A stretch of 32,515 nucleotides of DNA, taken from positions 1 to 32,515 of the forward strand of contig JBFWML010000025.1 in the NCBI GenBank assembly GCA_050251635.1, written 5' to 3'. The notes beneath the pieces are model-generated. The model saw nothing but the letters and a program-made list of their open reading frames with translations, was not told the origin of the DNA and made no database searches. A program made the position numbers and the translations under genes. Source of the DNA: JBFWML01 sp050251635. GTDB taxonomy: Bacteria > Campylobacterota > Campylobacteria > Campylobacterales > SZUA-545. This document shows, piece by piece, positions 15,179-24,092 of this stretch (position 1 is the stretch's first letter; every line of letters begins with the position of its first letter).

Positions 15179-17611
15179 TTACCCCTTTGAGATAGTTGCT
15201 TCGGCGAAGCGGTAGTCTTCGGGCCCGAAAAGATTGGTATCGTTGTCGAAATCGGGCGCAAGGGCAAATTCGCCCTCCAGCCAAGGCTCTTTTTTCACAG
15301 TCAGCATGCGTTCGCCCCGCACGGTTTTAACCCGCACGGTTTCGCCCTCGCCCAAGCCCTGCGCCGTCATAAAGGCATCGGAGGCCAGCAGCGCCGCCTT
15401 GTCTGCGGTGACGGGGGATTTGGCGGTAAAGGGGTTGAACTGATCGATCGGATTGGCGCGGTAAACCACGCACTTTTTCAGCGCGGGCGTTGCGCCGATC
15501 GGCTCGATCGCATCCGAGGCCGCCGCCGTCCGGGCTTCGAGCAGATAACCGCGCCGCTCTTCGCCGCTTGCGTCGAAACGGTTTTCCAGCGCGTCGAAGG
15601 CGATCTTTTTAAACCCTTTGCCAACCGGCAGTTCGGCGGTAAAGTCGATCGTATGGCGAACCGTCACGCCCAGCGCGTTCGCCAGCTCACCCAGCGTGTA
15701 ACCGCCGTAGGGCAAGGCGGCATTGAGAGGCACGACCCGCTTATCAAGGCCGGTCACCGTGCCCTCCTGCTGATTCATGGCGGGCATATCCAGCGCGTTT
15801 TCGCCCTGCGCGCCCAGCGCCGTCAGCTCGAAGTCGCCCTTAACGTTGTAGCCGACGGTAAACCCTTCGGCCCTGTCGTCGAGATCGCAGATGAGCGAAA
15901 CGCCCAGCGTGTTGACCTTTTCGGGCACCATGAGCACCTCAAAGGCGGAGCTGCGCTCCAAAAGGCCCAAGAGCCGCGCGATATTTTCGGCGCGGGGGTG
16001 GGTAAAGAGGTCGGCCCCGGCGATCAGCGTAAAACGCTCTTTTTTCGCCAGCAGCTTCTCGATCGCCTCGCGGGTATCGGCGCTAAAATAGGCGCCGAAC
16101 TCTTCGCACAGGCGGCTGGTTTTAACCTCGATCTGCTTGGGTACTTTTTTAACGATCTTCTCTTCGGTGCCGTCCTCTTTGGTCACCGTTTCGGTCACGC
16201 TCTCTTCGATTGTCTGCAGTTGGCAGACCTTAAAGCCTTCGATGTAATCGCGCACCGCCTTGGGCAGTTTTTCGTGATCGGCGAAGCGATCGAGCAGCCA
16301 GTAGAGCACCGCCTCTTCGCGGCCCGCGTCATGGCGCACGCCCAGCACGTTTTTGTGCATCGTCTCCACCTGCGTATCACCCGCCGGGTGGAACACGATC
16401 GCCGCGCCTTTGTTGACGTTGGCGATATTGGCCACCCCAAAACGCACCACGGGGTTGTCGGTGCTCAGGCGGGTGCCGAGCACGACGGCGAAATCGCTGC
16501 TATGCAGGCCCGGTTTGGAGCCTTTATACAGCGAGCTGCCCGAAGTCTGGCTAAAGGCGGCCATAAACTTCCCGAATGCCCGCGCTTCGGGGTTGACCAG
16601 CTTCACGCCCAGCTTCTCTTTGAGCCGCTGAAGCATCAGCGCCTCTTCGTTGGTAATCTGACTACTAAAGGCGATCGTTCCGGCTTTTTTGATGGCCGCC
16701 ACGGCGCGTTCGAAGGCGATCGAATCGCGTTTTGCGCCGTTGTTGGCGTAGTCGTACCCGAAACGGCCCGCGCCGCAGAGGGTTTGGAAGTGAAAGTCGT
16801 TTTTGACGCGGTAAATGGTGGGCACCGGATTGTCAATGCTCGCGTGTTTGACCTCGTACCACAGATGGCAGGCGCTGGAGCAGTGGGCGCAGGAGGACGG
16901 AACCATCGTCAGCTCCCACGCGTTGGAGGCGTACTGGAAGTGGGTGAAAACGAGCGCGCCCGTGGGGCAGACCGCCGCGCATTCGCCGCAGTCGGTGCAC
17001 TTGTCGTCGTTTTTGCCGATCAGCGACTTATTCATCTTGTTCCAGATGGTATAGGCGTCTTTGGGCATGGTCTCTTTGTAGCCCTCGGGCAGCGGATCGC
17101 CGCCGCGGGGCACGGTGGAAAGCGCGTTGTCGCCGGTCATATCTTTGCAGACGGTGACGCAGCGTTCGCACACGATACAAAGCGCCGGATCGTATTTGGT
17201 GCGGCCCCAGTCTTTGGGCTGGCGCTCGCAATCCTTGATGGCGTACTCCTGCGAATCGATCCGCTGGAACATCGTATTGTCCTGCAGTTCGCACTCGCCG
17301 GATTTGTCGCACACGCCGCATTGCAGCGGGTGGTTGATGTCGTACACCTGCATAATCGCTTTGCGCTCGGCCAGAATCTCTTCATTGACCGTGGTGACCA
17401 CCATGCCCTCTTTGGCTTTGGCGTTGCACGAATAGGCCCGTTTGCCGTCGGCGTCCACCAGACACAGCCGGCACGCCAGCGTAGGCGAGCAGCGCGTCAG
17501 GTAGCAGATAGCCGGAATATAGATGCCGTTGGCCCGCGCAATATTGAGAAGGGTCTCCCCCTCCTGCGCGCGGATGCTTTTCCCGTCTATCGTGATGGTA
17601 ATTTCGTTCAT
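15179..17611 (-). CDS. nuoG: NuoG, second (downstream) paralogue, complex I iron-sulfur subunit
   Basis: The 810-residue product has every cluster ligand set expected of a full NuoG: [2Fe-2S] C36/C47/C50/C62 (plus an extra C41), the N5-type H94-C98-C101-C107, ferredoxin-like C145/C148/C151/C155 and C205/C208/C211/C215, and the N7-type C241/C244/C248/C279. A molybdopterin-oxidoreductase-like domain follows, without visible active-site Cys or Sec. Residues ~470-500 hold a Lys/Glu/Thr-rich insertion (near VTKEDGTEEKIVKKV) absent from the neighbouring paralogue. Its ATG overlaps the stop of the upstream nuoG copy in an ATGA motif. The product would extend the electron wire of the peripheral arm; whether both NuoG copies occupy one complex or alternate cannot be read from the sequence. 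Confidence 0.93.
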   Translation of the reverse strand: MNEITITIDGKSIRAQEGETLLNIARANGIYIPAICYLTRCSPTLACRLCLVDADGKRAYSCNAKAKEGMVVTTVNEEILAERKAIMQVYDINHPLQCGVCDKSGECELQDNTMFQRIDSQEYAIKDCERQPKDWGRTKYDPALCIVCERCVTVCKDMTGDNALSTVPRGGDPLPEGYKETMPKDAYTIWNKMNKSLIGKNDDKCTDCGECAAVCPTGALVFTHFQYASNAWELTMVPSSCAHCSSACHLWYEVKHASIDNPVPTIYRVKNDFHFQTLCGAGRFGYDYANNGAKRDSIAFERAVAAIKKAGTIAFSSQITNEEALMLQRLKEKLGVKLVNPEARAFGKFMAAFSQTSGSSLYKGSKPGLHSSDFAVVLGTRLSTDNPVVRFGVANIANVNKGAAIVFHPAGDTQVETMHKNVLGVRHDAGREEAVLYWLLDRFADHEKLPKAVRDYIEGFKVCQLQTIEESVTETVTKEDGTEEKIVKKVPKQIEVKTSRLCEEFGAYFSADTREAIEKLLAKKERFTLIAGADLFTHPRAENIARLLGLLERSSAFEVLMVPEKVNTLGVSLICDLDDRAEGFTVGYNVKGDFELTALGAQGENALDMPAMNQQEGTVTGLDKRVVPLNAALPYGGYTLGELANALGVTVRHTIDFTAELPVGKGFKKIAFDALENRFDASGEERRGYLLEARTAAASDAIEPIGATPALKKCVVYRANPIDQFNPFTAKSPVTADKAALLASDAFMTAQGLGEGETVRVKTVRGERMLTVKKEPWLEGEFALAPDFDNDTNLFGPEDYRFAEATISKG

Positions 17612-19824
17612 TCCCCGGTCCCCTTCGGCTGGATCTTTACAGTTTCGTAACGGTAGCCGATGGCCCCTTGTATCACGGGGGGCAGATCAAAGGTCTCCAG
17701 CCGTGCGACTGTTCCTTTTAAATCCTTATCCAGCACGAAACGGCGGGTGATTTTGCCGCTTTTTAGGGCAATCTCAACCCGCGCCTCCGGCTCGATCCGC
17801 GCGGCGGCCGCAAACTGGGCCGATCCGCGCAACACCCCTTCGGTTTTCAATAGCGGACTTTGGGCCGCCGCCGGGCTGATACGGCTGGCGGGATTGGTAA
17901 AACGCACCACCGTGCCGTTGTATTCCCCCAAGGGCGCAACAGCCGTCAATGCCGCATTCGGCTGAGCGGTCTGTAGCTTCAACCCATAGCCCGGCTTGCC
18001 GCCCGAAAAATTGAGCGCATCAAAGGCCACAGGCGCAAACCCTTTTTCTTCGGGCAAGCAGGGGGTAAGCTCGATCATCCATTCGATCGTTTCGCCCAGC
18101 GCATTGGCAATCGCCCCCAGCGTTAACCCCTGCCACGCCAAAGCGGCATTGAGGGGTTTAACGGTTTTATCCAGCGTGGTGATTGTTCCCTCCTGCTGGC
18201 TTAGAGCAGGCAGATCGTTTAAAACCACATCGGCGTGTTGGCGGATACCCACGCCAAACCCGGCCGCTTCGTCGCTCAGATTACAGATCAAAGCCACCCC
18301 AAGCGCATTGGTCGAAGGGGGCACCATCAACACCTCAAAACCCGCGCGGCGCAGTACGCCCAGCAGCGCGGCGATCGCTTCGGCGCGGGGGTGGGCATAG
18401 AGATCGGCTCCGGCGACAATCGTGCGTTTTTGCGCGCTTTTCAGGCGTACGCAGAGTTTTTGCAGCTCCTCTTCGCCCACATTGCTTTCGGCACTCAGGT
18501 TGCCCTCATCGAGCGCGTCGATCCATGTTTTAAGTTCCGGCCACGGCTGCGCGATCAGGGTTTTTGCCAACAGGGCCAAAACCCCCTCCTCCGTACCCGC
18601 TTCGTAGCGGATCGACTGCGTGACGGCGCGGCTTAAACGCGGGTCGCTCACCACGGAAAGCTCAACAATCTGGGCGCGGCGGTTTAGGGCGGCGCCATTG
18701 AGCGCGGTGCGCACGGTGGGCGCTTCATCGACCGCGTTGCAGCCGATCAACAGCACCGCGTCGCTTTGCGCCACGTCGGCCACGGTCGCGTTGTAGAGGC
18801 TTTCGCCCGATGCGGCGGCGTAGGCATTTAAAAAACGCTGGAAGGGACGGATGCTTTCGGCAACAAGTTTAAAACCCATCCGATCGGAGAGTTTTTGCAG
18901 CAGCAGCGCCTCTTCGTTGGTCAAATAACCGTCAATGCGCACATAGGCCGCTTTTTTAAGGGCCGAAACGGCGTTCTCGAGGGCTTTGGCATCCTTGATG
19001 CCCGCGTTTTCGTGGCCAAAACCGAAACGTCCCGCCGCGCAGAGGGTTGTGGTTTCCACATCGTTGGTGACGCGGAAAATCTCCCGTTTACCGCCCTGAT
19101 CGCAACCACTGTGGCGGGTTTCGTAAAAGAGTTCGCATCCGGCGCTGCAATGGGCGCAGGTGGAGGGCGTGCGTTTGAGTTCCCACGCGTTGGCGCGGTA
19201 CTTAAAGCCGGTGGAAACCAGCGCGCCCACAGGGCAGACCGCCATACATTCGCCGCACTCCACACAGCCATCGTCCAAAGAGCCGTTCAGCGCAATTTTG
19301 GATTTATAACCGCCGGGCTGAACCCTCAGGCGGTTGTCGCCGACCACTTCGTTACACACCCGCACGCAGCGTTCGCACAGCACGCACAGCGACGGGTCGT
19401 ACTGGATAAACCCCCAGTTTTCGATGGGGCGGTGCTGTTCGCGGGCGGCAAAGGGCTGTGTGCTCACTTTAAATTCGGCGGTTTTGTTCTGCAGTTCGCA
19501 TTCGCCGGATTTGTCGCACACGCCGCACTCGAGCGGGTGGTTCACATCGTACATCGCCATAATGTTCTGCCGCTCGGCAAAGAGCGCGGGGCTATCGGTT
19601 TTAACCGAAATGCCCTCTTTAACCGGCGTTTGACAGGAGAGTACAAAACCGCTGGTTCCTTCAACCTCCACCACACAAAGGCGGCAGGAGCCGATCGGGC
19701 TGGTTTTGCTCAGATAACAGAGCGTGGGAATATAGGCTCCGGCTTTACGGGCCGCCTGCAAAATCGTCTGACCCTTGAGCGCTTCGACCTCGCGGCCGTT
19801 GATCGTCAGTTTTACGGTACTCAT
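17608..19824 (-). CDS. nuoG: NuoG, first (upstream) paralogue, complex I iron-sulfur subunit
   Basis: The 738-residue product has C36/C47/C50/C64 for the [2Fe-2S] cluster, H96-C100-C103-C109 for the His-ligated cluster, C147/C150/C153/C157 and C187/C190/C193/C197 for ferredoxin-like clusters, and C223/C226/C230/C262 for an N7-type cluster, then a molybdopterin-oxidoreductase-like C-terminal domain. It is clearly homologous along its length to the next gene: the N-terminal ~230 residues align closely and the C-terminal TNALGVALICNLSDEAAGF block has a counterpart there. The start at 19824 is preferred because it overlaps the preceding stop (ATGA) and begins at the ferredoxin fold; an upstream ATG at 19860 would add 12 residues from within the neighbour. 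Two intact nuoG genes in one operon are unusual outside this phylum. Confidence 0.93.
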   Translation of the reverse strand: MSTVKLTINGREVEALKGQTILQAARKAGAYIPTLCYLSKTSPIGSCRLCVVEVEGTSGFVLSCQTPVKEGISVKTDSPALFAERQNIMAMYDVNHPLECGVCDKSGECELQNKTAEFKVSTQPFAAREQHRPIENWGFIQYDPSLCVLCERCVRVCNEVVGDNRLRVQPGGYKSKIALNGSLDDGCVECGECMAVCPVGALVSTGFKYRANAWELKRTPSTCAHCSAGCELFYETRHSGCDQGGKREIFRVTNDVETTTLCAAGRFGFGHENAGIKDAKALENAVSALKKAAYVRIDGYLTNEEALLLQKLSDRMGFKLVAESIRPFQRFLNAYAAASGESLYNATVADVAQSDAVLLIGCNAVDEAPTVRTALNGAALNRRAQIVELSVVSDPRLSRAVTQSIRYEAGTEEGVLALLAKTLIAQPWPELKTWIDALDEGNLSAESNVGEEELQKLCVRLKSAQKRTIVAGADLYAHPRAEAIAALLGVLRRAGFEVLMVPPSTNALGVALICNLSDEAAGFGVGIRQHADVVLNDLPALSQQEGTITTLDKTVKPLNAALAWQGLTLGAIANALGETIEWMIELTPCLPEEKGFAPVAFDALNFSGGKPGYGLKLQTAQPNAALTAVAPLGEYNGTVVRFTNPASRISPAAAQSPLLKTEGVLRGSAQFAAAARIEPEARVEIALKSGKITRRFVLDKDLKGTVARLETFDLPPVIQGAIGYRYETVKIQPKGTGE

Positions 19825-21818
19825 AGGGCCACCATCGCAATGTAATAACAGCGCATGCAACGCTCCGCCTCGGCAAAGGCCTGTGACGGCGTGAGGCCGA
19901 AGTTGACCTCTTCGTTGTTTTGCTTGCGGTAGTCCACATCAAGTTTCTTTGTGTGCGGGCGCTCCAGTCCCGCCATCCAGCCCGACACCTTCTCTTTTTT
20001 GTCATAGACGCGGAAGGTGCGCAGGAGGTCTTCCATGATCTCCTCTTCGCTGCGGGCCACAACGCCGGTTTTAAAATAACGCAGCATCACATTGGCCGCG
20101 CGGCGGGCTTGACCCACGGCGTTGACGATCGTCATCGGGCCGTATTCGCAGTCGCCCGCCGCCCAGACGCCGTGTTTGTTGGTCATGTAGGTTTTGCCAT
20201 CGGTTTTGAGGGTGTTCCAACTGGTCATTTCCAGCGCCCACTCCTGCGGCAGATATTTCAGATCCGCATCCTGGCTGACCGCCGGAATGACATAGTCGCA
20301 CTCCAGCTCAAAGTCCGCCCCTTCAACTTTGACCAGTTGTGGCCGGCCGCCATTGGGATCGGCCTGCATTTCAAAACGGTTGCAGATGACTTTAACGATT
20401 TTGCCGTTTTCGTCCACAATCCGCTCGATGGCGCTGTGGAAGATAAACTCAACCCCCTCCTCGACCGCCTCGTGGTACTCCTCAAGGGAGGTGTTGTTGA
20501 TGATCGTCTTTTCGTCGCGGCGGTAGAGCATCACGATCCGCTTGGCCTTAGCGCGAACGGAGCAGCGCACCACGTCCATCGACGTAAAGCCGCCGCCCAC
20601 ACACACAACGGTTTTGCCGCTCAGATCGACTTCGGAGCCGATCTTGAATTTCTCCCAGAGGTTGATCTGGTCAAGAAACTCGATGGCGCTCCAGTAGCCT
20701 TCGTGTTTGGGGTTTTCGTTGTCGCAGCGGATCGCCTTGGAAAGCCGCGTGCCGCTGGCCAGCACAATCGCGTCGTAGCTCTTTTCAAACTCGCGCAGCA
20801 TATCGGCGGTCACGGGGGTGTTCAGGTGAATCTTCGCGCCGCTGGACTCCACAAAGCGGATATCCTCAAAATACTTGGCGCTGGGCATCCGGTATTCGGG
20901 TACGCCCACCATTACCTCGCCGCCGGGCACGGGCAAGGCTTCGAAAATATCGCACTCGACACCGCCCATACTCAGGTAATACCCCGCCGTCAGTCCCGCG
21001 GGACCCGCACCGACAATGGCGACTTTTTTGCCGATCGAAGGCGCTTTAGGCAGGGGGTGCAGCCAGTGTTGATCGTGATCGGCCTCGAAGTCCGCGCCCA
21101 TGCGCTTAAGCTCCATAATCGCAATGGGGCTATCCAGATTGGTGCGGCGGCAGGCGTTTTCGCACGGATGCGGGCAGACGCGGCCGCAGGTATGGGCCAG
21201 CGGCATCGCTTTGCGGGTCGCCATGACGCTTTCGTCCAGCAGACGATCGCGCACACCCTCAATATAGGCGGGAATATCGACGCGATCGGGACAGGCGTCC
21301 ATGCAGGGCGCGGTCACCTTGGCGACATAATTCGAATCGGCCAAACCGTGTTCGGAACTCTTCTGTTTCTTTTCGATACAGGTGTTAAACTGTTCGCCGA
21401 AGTGTTCGATCAGTTGCAGGATCGGCACCGGCACGGTGCGGCCAATCTCGCATTTGCTGGTCGCTTTCATCGCGCGGCAGGTTTCCTCAATGTGTTTCAG
21501 ATCGGAACGCTCGCCCTCGCCTCTTGCGATTTTGTCCAGCAGATCGTAGAGAATCCGGCCGCCCCAGCGCCCCGGCGCGCAACGGCCGCACGCTTCAGAG
21601 TAGCACTGGTATTGGGCAGCGTATTCGCTCGCCAGCCGGACCACGTCGATTTTTTCATCAAAAATCGCCACGCCGTCCCAGCCGATAAAAGCTCTGGCTG
21701 GACGGTTTTCGCTAAACTGCAAGGGTAACTTGAGTTCGCTAGCCTGCCACGACTCTTTCTCTTTTTGACGGTTGTCGATCAAGACCCCGCGCCATGTCGA
21801 AAACAATGGTGCCGACAT
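19821..21818 (-). CDS. fusion of a NuoF N3-like domain and a GltD-like FAD/NAD(P) oxidoreductase, in the nuoF position
   Basis: The 665-residue protein replaces NuoF. Residues ~60-150 resemble only the C-terminal iron-sulfur domain of NuoF: YQCYSEACGRCAPGRWGGR and TSKCEIGRTVP match the CGxCxPCR and TFCxLG blocks, but the third Cys is Gly83 (C77, C80 and C123 remain; C72 and C114 are nearby). No FMN/NADH Rossmann part of NuoF is present. Residues ~165-235 carry the GltD-type cluster motif (C172/C176, C211/C215/C219/C223), then an FAD dinucleotide motif GAGPAG (270-275), an NAD(P) motif VGGGFTSMD followed by YRR, and AAGDCEYGPMTIVNAVG closing the FAD site. The C-terminus ends in RCMRC. It probably feeds electrons from NAD(P)H, or from another donor, into NuoG; the donor is not proven. 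It starts three bases after the preceding stop without a visible binding site. Confidence 0.9.
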   Translation of the reverse strand: MSAPLFSTWRGVLIDNRQKEKESWQASELKLPLQFSENRPARAFIGWDGVAIFDEKIDVVRLASEYAAQYQCYSEACGRCAPGRWGGRILYDLLDKIARGEGERSDLKHIEETCRAMKATSKCEIGRTVPVPILQLIEHFGEQFNTCIEKKQKSSEHGLADSNYVAKVTAPCMDACPDRVDIPAYIEGVRDRLLDESVMATRKAMPLAHTCGRVCPHPCENACRRTNLDSPIAIMELKRMGADFEADHDQHWLHPLPKAPSIGKKVAIVGAGPAGLTAGYYLSMGGVECDIFEALPVPGGEVMVGVPEYRMPSAKYFEDIRFVESSGAKIHLNTPVTADMLREFEKSYDAIVLASGTRLSKAIRCDNENPKHEGYWSAIEFLDQINLWEKFKIGSEVDLSGKTVVCVGGGFTSMDVVRCSVRAKAKRIVMLYRRDEKTIINNTSLEEYHEAVEEGVEFIFHSAIERIVDENGKIVKVICNRFEMQADPNGGRPQLVKVEGADFELECDYVIPAVSQDADLKYLPQEWALEMTSWNTLKTDGKTYMTNKHGVWAAGDCEYGPMTIVNAVGQARRAANVMLRYFKTGVVARSEEEIMEDLLRTFRVYDKKEKVSGWMAGLERPHTKKLDVDYRKQNNEEVNFGLTPSQAFAEAERCMRCYYIAMVAL

Positions 21819-21821
21819 GGT

Positions 21822-22055
21822 TCAGGCGCTTTTTTTCCGGGCAACGACAGTCCAGTCGACTTCGTTGAACTTCAAGGAGTTCAGCAGTTCATGACCGCCT
21901 GCCTTGATGACGTCCGCGCTTTTTTGAACCGAGGAAAAATCCCCGATCTCAAAGAGAAAAATCGCCACTTCACCGCCGCTGATTTCGCCGTCCATAATGG
22001 CCGCCATGCGATCGGTGAAGTTCTGTTTGAGATGTCTTAGATCAAACCGTTTCAC
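21822..22055 (-). CDS. HP1264-like small complex I protein in the nuoE position
   Basis: The 77-residue soluble protein begins MKRFDLRHLKQNF and ends with NSLKFNEVDWTVVARKK, the pattern of the short protein that replaces NuoE in Helicobacter (HP1264) and Campylobacter (Cj1575c). It has no cysteines, so it cannot carry the [2Fe-2S] cluster N1a of true NuoE. The start is GTG at 22055; AAGGA overlaps the nuoD stop six bases upstream, and no alternative in-frame start is near. It probably helps to attach the atypical NuoF-position protein; its exact role is not established. I recalled the family from memory, and a profile search would settle it. Confidence 0.85.
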   Translation of the reverse strand: MKRFDLRHLKQNFTDRMAAIMDGEISGGEVAIFLFEIGDFSSVQKSADVIKAGGHELLNSLKFNEVDWTVVARKKSA

Positions 22056-22065
22056 TCATTATCCT

Positions 22066-23298
22066 TTAGCGGTCAATTTCACCGAATACGATGTTGGTGC
22101 TGCCGATGATCGTCACGACGTCGGCCAGCTGCACGCCCAAAAGCAGGTCTTCCAAAAGCCCGCAGTGGAAAAAGCTGGGGGCGCGCACTTTAACGCGGTG
22201 CGCGTAGGGTTCGCCTTCGGAGGCGATATAAAAGCCCAGCTCACCCTTGGGCGATTCGGTCGCCACATACACCTCGCCCTTGGGCGGGCGCATCCCCTGT
22301 GTCACCAGCACGAAATGCTGCATCAGGGAGTAGTTCTGGGTCATCATCTGCTCTTTAGGAGCGCTGATATATTCGGGCGCATGGGCCATCAATTCCGGCG
22401 GTGTCGTGGCATAGATTTCCAGCGCCTGACGGATAATGCGGATGGACTGGCGCATCTCTTCGATATAGAGGCGGTAGCGGCCGTAGCTGTCGCAGGTTTC
22501 CGCCACGGGAATATCAAACTCCACTTCGTTGTAGAGTTCATAGGGCTGCTCTTTGCGCAAGTCCCATTTGATGCCGCTGCCGCGCAGCATAATGCCGCTC
22601 AGGCCCCAGCTTTGGGCCAATTCGGGGGAGACGTTGCCCACATCCTCAAGGCGCATGCGCCAGATGCGGTTTTCCTTGAGCAGCTTGTCGTAGAGATCGA
22701 TCTGCTCGGGCATACTGTCCAGGAACGCTTCGCACTGCTTGATCCACTCGGGGGTAAAGTCCAGCGGTACGCCGCCGATGCGGATCGCTGAATGGGTCAG
22801 ACGTGCGCCGCAGTACTCTTCCATCAGGTCAAGAATATACTCGCGCTCACGGAAGGGGTAGAGCATCATCGTCAACGCGCCCACATCCAGCGCGTGGGTA
22901 GCCAGGAAAAACAGGTGGCTCGCCATGCGGTTAAGCTCCAGAAGCACCATGCGGATCGCCTGCGCGCGGCGGGGCGCTTCGATGTCAAGCAGTTTTTCGA
23001 CCGCCAGCGCGAAGCCGTAGTTGTTGGAGGTGGCGGCGATGTAGTCCATGCGATCGGTCGTCGGCAGGAACTCGTTGTAGATCATGTTTTCGGCCATCTT
23101 CTCCATGCCGCGGTGCAAAAAGCCCACGTTGGGAACCGACTTGACCACCTGCTCGCCTTCGAGCTCCAAGATCAGGTTGAGCTGACCATGCGCCGAGGGG
23201 TGCTGGGGGCCGAAGTTGATGATCATGCGGTTGTTGTCCCGCTCGAACGCCATGTTTTCGTAAAAGGGTGCCAGACGATTGGGTTGTTGAGCCATCAT
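22066..23298 (-). CDS. nuoD: NADH-quinone oxidoreductase subunit D (complex I)
   Basis: NuoD (49-kDa subunit) forms the quinone-binding site with NuoB and is related to the large subunit of NiFe hydrogenases. The 410-residue product has FGPQHPSAHG with the quinone-site His, the VGFLHRGMEKMAE block, LLELNRMASHLFFLATHALD and the C-terminal VTIIGSTNIVFGEIDR that ends this family. The two tandem ATGs at 23298 and 23295 are both possible; AAGGAAG is spaced better for the second, which would remove one Met. The first overlaps the nuoC stop. NuoC and NuoD are separate genes here rather than fused. Confidence 0.97.
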   Translation of the reverse strand: MMAQQPNRLAPFYENMAFERDNNRMIINFGPQHPSAHGQLNLILELEGEQVVKSVPNVGFLHRGMEKMAENMIYNEFLPTTDRMDYIAATSNNYGFALAVEKLLDIEAPRRAQAIRMVLLELNRMASHLFFLATHALDVGALTMMLYPFREREYILDLMEEYCGARLTHSAIRIGGVPLDFTPEWIKQCEAFLDSMPEQIDLYDKLLKENRIWRMRLEDVGNVSPELAQSWGLSGIMLRGSGIKWDLRKEQPYELYNEVEFDIPVAETCDSYGRYRLYIEEMRQSIRIIRQALEIYATTPPELMAHAPEYISAPKEQMMTQNYSLMQHFVLVTQGMRPPKGEVYVATESPKGELGFYIASEGEPYAHRVKVRAPSFFHCGLLEDLLLGVQLADVVTIIGSTNIVFGEIDR

Positions 23299-24092
23299 TA
23301 CTTCCTTTTATCCAGCACTTTTTGTTTAGCGGGGTCGAAATCGGAGTGGAGCACGGGGAATTTGCGCTCCAGATACTGAATGGGCGTTTCTTCCTCTTTG
23401 GGTTCCGCGCCCAGCTGCACCTCGCGGCCCAGACGGGCAAAGCGGATCGTGTCGTGACGATCGACGCGGGCGGGATCGCGGTTTTCGGGGCCGATAATGT
23501 CGCGGTACTCTTTGCCGTAGATTTTGTCCACCTCGTACCACTGGGCGAACTCGTCGCCCTGCAAGGGGTAGGAGCGGCGCAGGGGGAAACCGTGCCAGTC
23601 GGCGGGCATCAGGATGCGGCTAAGATGCGGGTGGTTGTTGGCGATAATGCCGTACATGTCGTACATCTCGCGCTCCGACCAGTTGGCCGAACGCCACAGG
23701 TCGCTCACGCTTTCGATCGCTTCGCCGTCTTTAATGCGGCATTTGACGCGAATACGCTGGTTGCGGGTGACGGAAAGCAGTTCGTAGAACACCTCGAACT
23801 CGCCGGTTTTGGCCAGAAAATCGACGGCGGACATCTCCATCAGCATCGTAAAACCGCGGGATTTTAAGAGCACAAGCGCCTGCTTGTTGAACTTCGCTTC
23901 GATAATCGCCACCGCGTGGCCGCGCATCATGTAGCTCTCTTTAAGACCCACGGTCTTTTCCAACTCGGCCATATCCGCGCTCAAGCGCTCGTCGGTGACC
24001 GGCTCCCTGGGAATTTCTGGGGTCACATAAAAACGGTCGGTGTAGTAGGACTTCTTTTGAACGTCGTCTTTGGGGGTATAAGGTCTAAACAT
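23298..24092 (-). CDS. nuoC: NADH-quinone oxidoreductase subunit C (complex I)
   Basis: NuoC (30-kDa subunit) of the peripheral arm has 264 residues. The signature ANWSEREMYDMYGI is followed by HPHLSRILMPADWHGFPLRR and YPLQGDE, the diagnostic C-terminal block of the family. The N-terminal ~50 residues and the last ~40 (after RFARLGREVQLG) are extra compared with minimal versions. Its ATG overlaps the nuoB stop by one base (TAATG), with AGAGG about eight bases upstream. Confidence 0.97.
   Translation of the reverse strand: MFRPYTPKDDVQKKSYYTDRFYVTPEIPREPVTDERLSADMAELEKTVGLKESYMMRGHAVAIIEAKFNKQALVLLKSRGFTMLMEMSAVDFLAKTGEFEVFYELLSVTRNQRIRVKCRIKDGEAIESVSDLWRSANWSEREMYDMYGIIANNHPHLSRILMPADWHGFPLRRSYPLQGDEFAQWYEVDKIYGKEYRDIIGPENRDPARVDRHDTIRFARLGREVQLGAEPKEEETPIQYLERKFPVLHSDFDPAKQKVLDKRK

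Noticed and set aside
15653..17650. 665-codon open frame opposite the second nuoG
   Set aside because: It is the mirror of a gene with an unmistakable set of iron-sulfur motifs; the predicted product has no recognisable domain. The frame stays open because of the codon bias of nuoG.
15179..19824. Interpretation of the two nuoG genes as one frameshifted gene or an assembly duplication
   Set aside because: Each has its own complete N-terminal domain and C-terminal domain, the sequences differ throughout, and they are joined by a clean ATGA overlap.
19920..21728. 602-codon open frame opposite the GltD-like gene
   Set aside because: It is antisense to a gene with clear FAD and NAD(P) motifs, and the translation is His/Arg/Ala-rich without structure.
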